A stretch of 64,000 nucleotides of DNA from Arthrobacter gengyunqii (GTDB lineage: Bacteria; Actinomycetota; Actinomycetes; Actinomycetales; Micrococcaceae). This document shows, piece by piece, positions 23,999-31,672 of this stretch. The notes under the pieces were generated by a model. That model ran no database searches. It had not been told where the DNA came from and saw only the letters and a program-made list of their open reading frames with translations. The stretch is taken from positions 3,596,001-3,660,000 of the forward strand of contig NZ_CP095461.1 in assembly GCF_023022985.1 (NCBI RefSeq), read 5' to 3'. Position 1 is the first letter of the stretch, and each line of letters starts with the position of its first letter. Position numbers and translations under genes: made by a program.

Positions 23999-25114
23999 TT
24001 GCAGCCGCGGGACTCTATTCGGGTTGCCAGCGTCCCTTCCGGACACGTTTATATCCGCCATCTGGACCCGCTGCCGGGGACCGCACAGGGGATCCCCGGC
24101 GTTGTCCGCCTACCCGATCCCGACCCGGACTCGCCGGACAACCCGGCCACCGGCAAGTGGTGGCCACCGGTGATGCTCTCGGCGGAATGGGTTGACGCCA
24201 ATGCAGAGAGCTTCGATGTGTTCCACATCCATTTCGGCTTCGATGCCCTTGACCCCCGGGACCTGCAGGAGGTGGTGACAGCACTTCGCCGGCACGGCAA
24301 GCCCTTGATCTACACCGTGCATGACCTGCGCAACCCCCACCATGAATCCCCCGCCGCCCACGACGCGCACCTGGATGTCCTGATTCCGGGCGCTGATGCG
24401 CTGATTACCCTGACCGAGGGTGCCGCGGCGGAAATTGAACGCCGCTGGGGCCGCCGCCCTCACGTCATTGCCCACCCGCACGTCGTCGAGCTCGACACCA
24501 TGGCGGACTACGCACACCGACCTCGTGCCACCGGAGCTCCCTACCGAGTGGGCGTGCATGTGAAGAGCCTGCGGGCCAGCATGGAACCGCTGCCGGTCAT
24601 CCGCGCTCTCTTGGAAGTCGCCCGGGAAGACGGCGGCATGGTGGTCCAGGTCAACGGGCACTGCGATGTCCTGCAGCCTGACGGCGCCCGGTACGACGCC
24701 GAACTGGCACAGTTCCTGGACAGGGAGGCAGGCTCGGCCGAGCTTGAGCTGCATGTCCACGACTTCCTGCCGGACGATGAACTCTGGAAGTATCTCGCCG
24801 GACTGGATCTGTCGGTACTCCCCTACCGCTTCGGCACCCATTCGGGCTGGCTGGAAGCGTGCCGGGACCTTGGCACCGCCGTGGCCGCGCCCGACTGCGG
24901 TTTCTATGCCGACCAGGGTCCGGTGTTCAGTTATTCGCACAGTGAGGACGGACTGGATGCCGAATCCCTGAAGGCCGCGGTTCGGGCCGCCAGAAACGCT
25001 GGTCCTCCCCGGCCCCTTGAGCCCCGGGTCCGGGCTGAGCAGCGGGCCGGCATTGCCTCCCGCCACGCAGAGCTGTATGCCGGGCTTCTCCAACGCAGCG
25101 GAGTGCTGCAATGA
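23999..25114 (+). CDS. Glycosyltransferase (GT-B, GT4-like), first of four
   Basis: The 371-residue protein has a GT-B layout. The N-terminal Rossmann half includes FDVFHIHFGFDAL and KPLIYTVHDLRNPHHES, and the C-terminal half includes FLPDDELWKYLAGLDLSVLP and a GTHSGWLEACRDLGTAVAAP donor-site stretch. The TTG start was chosen because GAGGAGGG lies 7 bases upstream; the frame is open further up. There is no signal or membrane segment. Its stop overlaps the next gene as ATGA, and all four glycosyltransferases are coupled in this way. Donor and acceptor are unknown. Confidence 0.78.
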   Translation: MQPRDSIRVASVPSGHVYIRHLDPLPGTAQGIPGVVRLPDPDPDSPDNPATGKWWPPVMLSAEWVDANAESFDVFHIHFGFDALDPRDLQEVVTALRRHGKPLIYTVHDLRNPHHESPAAHDAHLDVLIPGADALITLTEGAAAEIERRWGRRPHVIAHPHVVELDTMADYAHRPRATGAPYRVGVHVKSLRASMEPLPVIRALLEVAREDGGMVVQVNGHCDVLQPDGARYDAELAQFLDREAGSAELELHVHDFLPDDELWKYLAGLDLSVLPYRFGTHSGWLEACRDLGTAVAAPDCGFYADQGPVFSYSHSEDGLDAESLKAAVRAARNAGPPRPLEPRVRAEQRAGIASRHAELYAGLLQRSGVLQ

Positions 25115-26178
25115 GGCTCTGCATCATCGGCCCCTCCCGCTTTCCCATCAGCGAGCCGTTCGCCGGCGGCCTGGAGGCGCACACCCACGCCCTGGTCTCC
25201 GCACTGACGGCCCGCGGGCATGACATCACCCTTTTCGCCGCCGCCGGTTCCGATCCGGAGCTGCGGGTGAACTTCCTCGACGTTCCGGCCTTTGAAATGA
25301 GCCGGGCGGCACGGAACGATGTGGGCGCCCATCCGGAACAGTGGATGGCCGAGCACCACGCCTACCTCTCACTCATGCTCGATCTGGCCGAACACGGTCA
25401 TGAAAACTACGATGCCGTCCTGAACACCAGCATCCACCACCTCCCCATTGCCATGTCCCGGATGCTCCGGGTGCCCCTGATCACCACCCTGCACACCCCT
25501 CCCGTGGGCTGGATCGAATCCGCCATCCGCGTCCGTGGTGCTGCCACCCGGTTCATCGCCGTCAGCTCCCACACCCGGAACGCCTGGGCGGACCTGGTGG
25601 ACGCCACGGCCATCCTGAACGGCGTGGACACCCGGAGCTGGCAGCAGGGCCCCGGCGGAGACTCAGCCATCTGGTTTGGCCGGATCGTGCCGGAGAAGGG
25701 CACTGACCTTGCCATCCAGGCCGCCAAAGCGGCCGGAATCCCCCTGGATCTGGCCGGGCCCGTCCATGACAACCATTACTTCGACACCGAGATCCGGCCG
25801 CACCTGGGCGCGGACGTGCGCTATTTGGGCCATCTGGACCATTCGCAGCTGCGCCGGGCCGTCCAGGGAGCATCCTCGGCGCTCGTGACTCCTCGCTGGG
25901 ATGAGCCGTACGGGCTGGTGGCGGCGGAAGCGCTGGCGGCAGGCACTCCGGTGGCCGCTTTCGACCGCGGTGCCCTGCCCGAGATCCTCACCCCGGACTG
26001 CGGCCGGCTGGCGCGGGCGGACGACGTCGGCGCCCTTGCGGTGGCGCTGCGCGAGGCGTCCGTCCTGGACCGGAACGCCGCGCGGCGGCGCGCGGAGACG
26101 TTCTGCTCTCATGAGCGGATGGTTGACGAATACGAGGCACTGCTCCTGGAAGCCTCCCAGCGGATGGCCGCCGCGTGA
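25111..26178 (+). CDS. Glycosyltransferase family 4 protein
   Basis: This 355-residue GT-B retaining glycosyltransferase has the glycine-rich acceptor loop PISEPFAGGLEAHTHALVSA and the central IAVSSHTRNAW. WFGRIVPEKGTDLAIQAAK starts the donor domain, and the E-x7-E motif lies in DEPYGLVAAEALAAGTPVAA. These match group-1 sugar-nucleotide transferases. It is cytosolic, may dock on the membrane, and is the second gene of the coupled operon. Confidence 0.87.
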   Translation: MRLCIIGPSRFPISEPFAGGLEAHTHALVSALTARGHDITLFAAAGSDPELRVNFLDVPAFEMSRAARNDVGAHPEQWMAEHHAYLSLMLDLAEHGHENYDAVLNTSIHHLPIAMSRMLRVPLITTLHTPPVGWIESAIRVRGAATRFIAVSSHTRNAWADLVDATAILNGVDTRSWQQGPGGDSAIWFGRIVPEKGTDLAIQAAKAAGIPLDLAGPVHDNHYFDTEIRPHLGADVRYLGHLDHSQLRRAVQGASSALVTPRWDEPYGLVAAEALAAGTPVAAFDRGALPEILTPDCGRLARADDVGALAVALREASVLDRNAARRRAETFCSHERMVDEYEALLLEASQRMAAA

Positions 26179-27194
26179 TCGGGTACTACATCCATCATCA
26201 GGGCATGGGGCATCTTCGCCGGGCGCAGGCCATCGCCGCCCATCTGCCGGCCGGAAGCGTGACTGCCCTTTCCTCCCTTACGCGGCCTCACGGCTGGAAC
26301 AATCCCTGGATCCGGTTGGACCGGGATGACACCGGTTCGGAGCCCGCGTCGGTGGATGCCAACGGACGCCTGCACTGGGTTCCGCTGCACGACGCCGGAC
26401 TGCGCGAACGCATGGGGCAGCTGTCCGCCTGGCTAAGGGACGCTGCCCCGGGTGCCCTCGTGGCCGACGTCTCGGTTGAAGCAGCCGTCCTGGCACGGCT
26501 GCACGGCGTTCCTGTGGTCTCCGTGGCACTGCCCGGGCTGCGCAGCGACCCCGCCCACACGCTGGGGTTTGGCATCTCGGACGCCGTGGTGGCAGCCTGG
26601 CCGCCCGAGGCGCCTGACATGCTCACCACCGCTGATGACTGCGTCCGCGGGAAGCTGGTTCCTGTCGGCGCCATCTCCGGCATCCCGGTACTGCCCGGCC
26701 GCCCATCCGGTCCCGTCACCCGGGTCCTGGTGCTGGGCGGTGCCGGCGGCGGGGGCATGAACGACGCCGACATCGAGGACGCCCGGCGCCAGACACCCGG
26801 CGTGGACTGGGTTTCCCTGGGCACCAACCCCGGAAACCGCACCGCGGATCCTCTCCCGCACCTGAGGGACGCCTCCCTGGTGGTCACCCATGCCGGGCAG
26901 GGCGCCGTGGCGGATGCGGCGGCAGCCGGTGTGCCCGCAGTGATTGTCCCGTTGGAACGGCCGCATCAGGAACAGTTCACCACCGGCCGGGCACTGTCCC
27001 GGATGCCCGGACTCCCCGCCATCGTCTCGCCCGGTTTTGCCCGGAGCGACTGGGCCCAGGTACTCTCAGCCGCCGAGAAGCTGGACGGCCGCGGCTGGGC
27101 CGTCTGGAATGACGGCCAGGGAGCTGTCCGCGCAGCGCAGGTCATCGTGGATGTGGCAGCATCAAAGCCCGTTGCGGCGGGAACAACCTCGTGA
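26175..27194 (+). CDS. Glycosyltransferase, GT28/MurG-like
   Basis: The 339-residue GT-B protein starts YYIHHQGMGHLRRAQAIAAH, the classic GxGHxxR-type N terminus of the MurG/GT28 group. It has VTHAGQGAVADAAAAGVPAV and PLERPHQEQFTTGRAL as the C-terminal donor-binding site. It begins with GTG inside the stop region of the previous gene and its end overlaps the next start as GTGA. It is likely to transfer from a UDP-sugar; the acceptor is unknown. Confidence 0.82.
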   Translation: MIGYYIHHQGMGHLRRAQAIAAHLPAGSVTALSSLTRPHGWNNPWIRLDRDDTGSEPASVDANGRLHWVPLHDAGLRERMGQLSAWLRDAAPGALVADVSVEAAVLARLHGVPVVSVALPGLRSDPAHTLGFGISDAVVAAWPPEAPDMLTTADDCVRGKLVPVGAISGIPVLPGRPSGPVTRVLVLGGAGGGGMNDADIEDARRQTPGVDWVSLGTNPGNRTADPLPHLRDASLVVTHAGQGAVADAAAAGVPAVIVPLERPHQEQFTTGRALSRMPGLPAIVSPGFARSDWAQVLSAAEKLDGRGWAVWNDGQGAVRAAQVIVDVAASKPVAAGTTS

Positions 27195-28039
27195 AAGTCA
27201 GCGTCATCACCCTGGTGCACGGCCGGCACGCCCACCTGGCCGCCCAGCAGCAGGCACTGTTTCGCTCGTCCCGGCTGCCCGATGACTATGTCATCGTCGC
27301 CATGGATGACCCCGGAGTTGCCGCTTCCTTTCCGGACCCGCGCCTGCCCGGAACCGTCGTCGAGCTGCCCCGGACGGGCACGGCGCTGCCGCTGGCCAAG
27401 GCCCGGAATGCCGGGGCCCGTGCGGCACTGCAGCGCGGCGCTGACCTGCTGCTCTTCCTGGATGTCGACTGCCTTCCCGGCCCGGACCTGGTGGCCGGCT
27501 ACGTTGCCGCAGCCACAGATTACGCCGCCTCGGCCCGGCTGCTCTGCGGGCCGGTCACCTATCTGGACCCGCCGGGACCTCAGGGCTACTGCCTGGACCG
27601 GCTCAGCGACCTGGATTCGCCGCACCCGGCGCGCCCCGCTCCGCTCCCCGGAGAGATATTTCCTGACGACAACCCGGATCTGTTCTGGTCCCTGTCCTTC
27701 GCTGTCACGGCGGAAACCTGGAACCGGATCGGCGGTTTTTGCGAGGACTACACCGGCTACGGCGGGGAGGACACCGACTTCGCACGCCTGGCCGGCCGCG
27801 CCGGTGCGGGCCTGGCCTGGGTCGGGGCGGCACGGGCGTATCACCAGTTCCATCCCACGCAGGATCCGCCGGTGCAGCATGTGGCGGACATTGTCCGGAA
27901 CGCCAACCTGTTCCACGCACGCTGGGGCAGCTGGCCCATGGGCGGCTGGCTGCAGGGCTTCCGCGACCGCGGCCTCATTGAAGGCGGGCACGGGACAACG
28001 CCCTGCACCCTTGCCGACCATGTTGGACGGCCCGCCTGA
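27191..28039 (+). CDS. Glycosyltransferase family 2 protein (GT-A)
   Basis: The 282-residue GT-A enzyme has an N-terminal VSVITLVHGRHAHL strand, the metal-binding DVD at about 94-96 in LLLFLDVDCLPGPDLV, and a galactosyltransferase-like C-terminal half with FCEDYTGYGGEDTDFARLA, where ED supplies the catalytic base. The start overlaps the GT28 stop. It is the last gene of the four-transferase unit. No polymerase, flippase or lipid-carrier transferase follows, so the product is probably a small glycoconjugate rather than a capsule. Confidence 0.85.
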   Translation: MKVSVITLVHGRHAHLAAQQQALFRSSRLPDDYVIVAMDDPGVAASFPDPRLPGTVVELPRTGTALPLAKARNAGARAALQRGADLLLFLDVDCLPGPDLVAGYVAAATDYAASARLLCGPVTYLDPPGPQGYCLDRLSDLDSPHPARPAPLPGEIFPDDNPDLFWSLSFAVTAETWNRIGGFCEDYTGYGGEDTDFARLAGRAGAGLAWVGAARAYHQFHPTQDPPVQHVADIVRNANLFHARWGSWPMGGWLQGFRDRGLIEGGHGTTPCTLADHVGRPA

Positions 28040-28113
28040 ACAAAGGATTTCGGGTCGGCGGAAAGGAGCACCGCAGCAAAACACTCGAAGATTCGTTGCT
28101 GACTACACTGCAA

Positions 28114-28131
28114 ACATACCGCTCAGTATGT
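28114..28131. promoter_or_regulatory. 18-bp imperfect dyad upstream of the acyl-CoA ligase
   Basis: ACATAC and GTATGT are perfect 6-bp arms around CGCTCA, 63 bases before the ligase start. The form recalls operators of TetR-type fatty-acid regulators. It sits inside the likely promoter, so repression is plausible. No regulator gene is adjacent. Confidence 0.5.
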
Positions 28132-28193
28132 GATGCTAGTCACCATCAGCTGGATGCCGCTCCACGCCTCATGTGTGATCAAAGGAGATCTTC

Positions 28194-29747
28194 ATGCAAA
28201 ACCTCGCCGGAATTCTCACCGATACGGCTGCCCGGGTTCCGGACCGCCCGGTCCTGAAGCTTGATGACACCACGGTCACATACGCCGCGCTTGACGCGAT
28301 GAGCGCCAAAGTGGCCGGTGTCCTCGCGGCCCGCGGAGTTGAACCGGGCGACCGCGTAGCCCTGATCATGCCGAACATTCCGCAGATGGCGTTCGTGTAT
28401 TACGGGGTGCTTCGCTACGGGGCGGTGGTGGTGCCCATGAATCCGCTGCTCAAGGCGCGCGAAGTGGCCTACCACCTGCAGGATTCCGGCGCCAGGCTGG
28501 TTTTCGCCTGGGAAGGCATTCTGGCTGAGGCGCTGGCCGGCGCCGAGGAAGCCGGCGGCGTGGAGGTTATCCCGGTCAACGCCGGTGCCTTCCTGCAACT
28601 GCTGGCCGAAGCCGATTCGGTGAACGAGGTCCGCGAAGTGGACGGCGAGGACATTGCCGTCATTCTCTACACCTCCGGCACCACCGGACGACCCAAGGGT
28701 GCCGCCCTGACCCACAACAACCTGGTGACCAATGCCGACATTTCACGGAACCTTCTGCACACCGTGGAATCAGACGTCATCTTCGGCGGACTGCCGTTCT
28801 TCCACGTGTTCGGGCAAACATCGGCGCTGAACTCGGCCGTGATGGCGGGAGCCTCAATCAGCCTGCTCCCGAAATTCGATGCCGGAAAAGCCCTCGAAAT
28901 CATCGGACGTGACGGCGTCACCATCTTTGAGGGCGTTCCCACCATGTATGTGGGCATGCTGCGCCATCCGGACCTGGCCGACACGGATGTCTCCACGCTC
29001 CGCGGAGCCATCACGGGAGGCTCGGCCATGCCGCTGGAAGTGCTGCACGAGTTTGAACGCGTTTTCGGCACCCAGCTGCTGGAAGGCTACGGACTCTCGG
29101 AAACCTCGCCCGTGGTCTCCTTCAATCTGCCGGGGCCGGACCGGATGGCCGGTTCCATCGGCAAGGCGGTGGACGGCATGTTTGTCCGCGTGGTCGACCC
29201 GGACGGCGCTGATGTGCCCGTGGGTGAAGTAGGCGAGCTGGCCGTCCAGGGCACCGGGGTAATGAAGGGGTACTGGAACAACCCGGAGGCAACCGAGGCC
29301 GCCATTCCGGACGACTGGTTCCGCACCGGAGACCTGGGGCGGCTCGACGACGCCGGAAACATCTACATCGTGGACCGCAAGAAGGACGTCATCCTGCGCG
29401 GAGGCTACAACGTATATCCCCGCGAGGTTGAGGAAGTGCTGTACGAGCATCCCGCCGTCGCCGAGGCCGCCGTTATCGGTGTGCCCGATGACTTGCACGG
29501 CGAGGAGATCGTGGCAGTGGTTGGCCTGAAGGACGATGTCCAGCCCGCCGACGACGACGCCCGCCAGGCGCTGCTCGCGGAAATCCGCGAGTTCGCCAAG
29601 GACCGGCTGGCCGCCTACAAGTATCCGCGTCGTGTCGTCCTGACGGACGCTCTTCCCAAGGGGCCGACAGGAAAGATCCTCAAGCGCGAGATCCGGGTGG
29701 ATGCCCAAGAGGGGCAAGACGAGCCGCAGGTTGAACCGCAGACCTAA
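28194..29747 (+). CDS. Long-chain fatty-acid-CoA ligase / AMP-dependent acyl-CoA synthetase
   Basis: This 517-residue adenylate-forming enzyme has the AMP-binding motif YTSGTTGRPKGAALTH, the GYGLSE motif, WFRTGDLG, and the C-terminal lid motif DRKKDVILRGGYNVYPREVE. The catalytic lysine is in PKGPTGKILKREI. It activates a carboxylic acid with ATP and CoA; chain-length preference is not readable. AAAGGAG precedes the ATG. It is monocistronic, bounded by a 5' dyad and a 3' terminator. Confidence 0.9.
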   Translation: MQNLAGILTDTAARVPDRPVLKLDDTTVTYAALDAMSAKVAGVLAARGVEPGDRVALIMPNIPQMAFVYYGVLRYGAVVVPMNPLLKAREVAYHLQDSGARLVFAWEGILAEALAGAEEAGGVEVIPVNAGAFLQLLAEADSVNEVREVDGEDIAVILYTSGTTGRPKGAALTHNNLVTNADISRNLLHTVESDVIFGGLPFFHVFGQTSALNSAVMAGASISLLPKFDAGKALEIIGRDGVTIFEGVPTMYVGMLRHPDLADTDVSTLRGAITGGSAMPLEVLHEFERVFGTQLLEGYGLSETSPVVSFNLPGPDRMAGSIGKAVDGMFVRVVDPDGADVPVGEVGELAVQGTGVMKGYWNNPEATEAAIPDDWFRTGDLGRLDDAGNIYIVDRKKDVILRGGYNVYPREVEEVLYEHPAVAEAAVIGVPDDLHGEEIVAVVGLKDDVQPADDDARQALLAEIREFAKDRLAAYKYPRRVVLTDALPKGPTGKILKREIRVDAQEGQDEPQVEPQT

Positions 29748-29753
29748 CCTCCG

Positions 29754-29789
29754 GGCCCGCCGCGCCCCGCAGGCGCGCGGCGGGCCTTT
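29754..29789. terminator. Bidirectional terminator between the ligase and EamA genes
   Basis: A GC-rich inverted repeat of about 12 bp (stem ends at 29754 and 29786) is followed by TTT. It lies between two convergent genes and starts 7 bases after the ligase stop codon. Confidence 0.8.
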
Positions 29790-30790
29790 CAGGCGTATGG
29801 CTCAGGCTCTTCAAGGGCCTCCCCGGGCAGGCCTGCGGTTTTGTCCGAACGCACCAGTACCACGCCCAGCACAATCAGGGCCCCGCCGATCAGCTGCACG
29901 GTGCCGGGCAGTTCGGACAGGAACAGCCAGGCCCACAGCACCGCAAACAGCACCTCCGTCAGGGACACGAAAGAGGCGATGCGGGAGCCGAGGGTCCGGG
30001 CCGCCACGATCCCTGTGACGTACGCCAGCACCGTGGAAAAAAGCACCAGTCCCGCCAGTGGCACCCACCAGGGCATGACCCGGCCTGCCAGCAGCACGTC
30101 ATGGGTGTTGAAACCGGTGGGAAGGATGCCCACGGCACCAAGCGTCACCATGGTGGCTGCGCCCACGAGCATCCCGCCAGTGGCCAGCACCAGCGGCGGC
30201 AGGGAGTCGTTCGCCTTGGCGGTAATAAAGAAATAGATCGCAAGGCACACCGCGGCTGCGAGACCCCACAGAACTCCCACCGGATCGATGCGTATCTCCC
30301 CGCCGATATCCAGTACGAGCACCAGCCCGGCAATCGCAGCCAGGGCACCGCCCATGGTCCTCAGTCCCGGCCGCCGTCGCGTGGCGGCCCAGATCCACAA
30401 CACCATGAGCACCGGTGCCAGGAACTCCAGCAGCAGCGCCACACCTACCGTCAACCGCTCCACGGCGTTGAAGTAGAAAAACTGGCAGCCGGCCACGCCG
30501 ATAAACCCAAAGGCGACGATGGTCTTCCAGTTCTCACGGACCTGATGCCAGCGGCCGTGCAGTACGAGCAGCGCAGGGATAAGCAACACCAGGGCGGCAC
30601 CGCCCATGCGGACGGCGACGGCCGACGTGGATGTCCACCCTGTCTCCAGCAGCGATTTGGCGAAAGAACCCGAGAGTCCAAACACGGCGGAGGACAGGAG
30701 GGCAACGGCAATGCCGGTGCTGCCCGAACTCCTCCCGGCGGTGCGGTGAGTCTCCACCGTCGTCGACCCCTTGCCTGCTTTACGTTTCAC
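29789..30790 (-). CDS. EamA (DMT-superfamily) transporter
   Basis: This 333-residue, ten-helix drug/metabolite transporter has two EamA repeats, seen as LSSAVFGLSGSFAKSLLETG and LWGLAAAVCLAIYFFITAKA. Each ends in a conserved Gly-rich last helix (QLIGGALIVLGVVLV). A GGAGG site 4 bases before the GTG supports the start. Exporters of this type carry amino acids or related metabolites. It is divergent from a CGNR-type regulator with a dyad in the shared promoter region. Confidence 0.85.
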   Translation of the reverse strand: MKRKAGKGSTTVETHRTAGRSSGSTGIAVALLSSAVFGLSGSFAKSLLETGWTSTSAVAVRMGGAALVLLIPALLVLHGRWHQVRENWKTIVAFGFIGVAGCQFFYFNAVERLTVGVALLLEFLAPVLMVLWIWAATRRRPGLRTMGGALAAIAGLVLVLDIGGEIRIDPVGVLWGLAAAVCLAIYFFITAKANDSLPPLVLATGGMLVGAATMVTLGAVGILPTGFNTHDVLLAGRVMPWWVPLAGLVLFSTVLAYVTGIVAARTLGSRIASFVSLTEVLFAVLWAWLFLSELPGTVQLIGGALIVLGVVLVRSDKTAGLPGEALEEPEPYA

Positions 30791-30864
30791 GATGCCTCCA
30801 AAGAGCACAAAAATGAGTGGCCCCCGGGACCTGTCAGGTTCATTCTTACCCCTAGACCATTACA

Positions 30865-30878
30865 CTGGGAAGTCCCAG
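30865..30878. promoter_or_regulatory. 14-bp dyad CTGGGA-AG-TCCCAG in the EamA/CGNR divergent promoter
   Basis: Perfect 6-bp arms lie around AG, roughly 22 bases before the CGNR start and 75 before EamA. It is a candidate operator for the CGNR protein acting on both genes. Confidence 0.45.
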
Positions 30879-30900
30879 CACTCGGATGTCAGGATTCACA

Positions 30901-31458
30901 ATGCCGTTAGGTCATGACACAGCGGACTCGCTCAACACAGTGGCAGCCCTTATCAACACAGCAGCAACGGCTTCCGATGCGCTGCTGACCCCGGCCGATT
31001 TGGACGTCTTCCTGGCACGGGAGCGTTTCAGCGGGTCCCGCACCCACACTGCTGCCGAACTGCGTGCGGTGCGGCATCTGCGGACCATCCTGCGCCAGCT
31101 GTGGACCGCGGACGAAGACCAGCTGGCAGGGGGCGTGAACCAGCTGCTGCGCAATTCCCGCGCGCTGCCGCAGGTGGTTCGCCACGACGAGTGGGGGTGG
31201 CACCTGCACTGCACCTCCCCCGCGGCACCCTTGGAGCAACGGTTGGCCACGGAGGCAGCCATGGCACTGGCGGACGTTCTGCGCGGCGGTGAGCTGGACC
31301 GGCTGGGAACCTGTGCCGCTCCGGACTGTGCGGCCGTCATCCTCGATCTGACGCGCAACCGGTCCAAGCGGTACTGCGACACGGGGAACTGCGGAAACCG
31401 GGAACACGTGCGCTCCTACCGCAGCCGGCGGTCAGCCAAGCAGGACACCAGCCCCTAG
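30901..31458 (+). CDS. CGNR zinc-finger regulator (ABATE domain)
   Basis: The 185-residue protein has an N-terminal ABATE-like helical domain starting DSLNTVAALINTAATASDAL and a C-terminal zinc finger: CAAPDCAAVILD, then KRYCDTGNCGNREH, the CGNR signature. Such proteins are presumed DNA-binding stress or metabolite regulators. The ATG at 30901 starts at the conserved region; an upstream in-frame ATG at 30886 is less likely. It is paired divergently with the EamA transporter. Confidence 0.83.
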   Translation: MPLGHDTADSLNTVAALINTAATASDALLTPADLDVFLARERFSGSRTHTAAELRAVRHLRTILRQLWTADEDQLAGGVNQLLRNSRALPQVVRHDEWGWHLHCTSPAAPLEQRLATEAAMALADVLRGGELDRLGTCAAPDCAAVILDLTRNRSKRYCDTGNCGNREHVRSYRSRRSAKQDTSP

Positions 31459-31508
31459 CCGGTGGGATGCAGCGGATTCCTGCAGGGCGGCAAAATTACT
31501 AAGTGCTC

Positions 31509-31537
31509 TTGTTACTTTGCTCACCTCCCGCTATGAT
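31509..31537 (+). promoter_or_regulatory. Sigma-70-type promoter of the wall-anchored protease
   Basis: TTGTTA (31509-31514) and TATGAT (31532-31537) are separated by exactly 17 bases, close to consensus. Transcription from about 31544 would give a leader of about 130 bases before the TTG start. That leader contains a GGGGTTACCCC-type hairpin near 31612-31622, but matches no RNA family I can name. Confidence 0.7.
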
Positions 31538-31672
31538 CACGGTGAGCTTCGTCCGCCGTCACGGCGAACGGCTATTCCACACAGTCTCGATTCCGCGTTG
31601 TTCCGGCCAGGGGTTACCCCTGTGTCCGCTACCGGGGGTGCGGTCTGTGCCAGCACAAAATGGGGGTTTCAA

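Noticed and set aside
31545-31672. Riboswitch in the protease leader
   Set aside because: It holds a small hairpin but no match to any RNA family that I can recognise.
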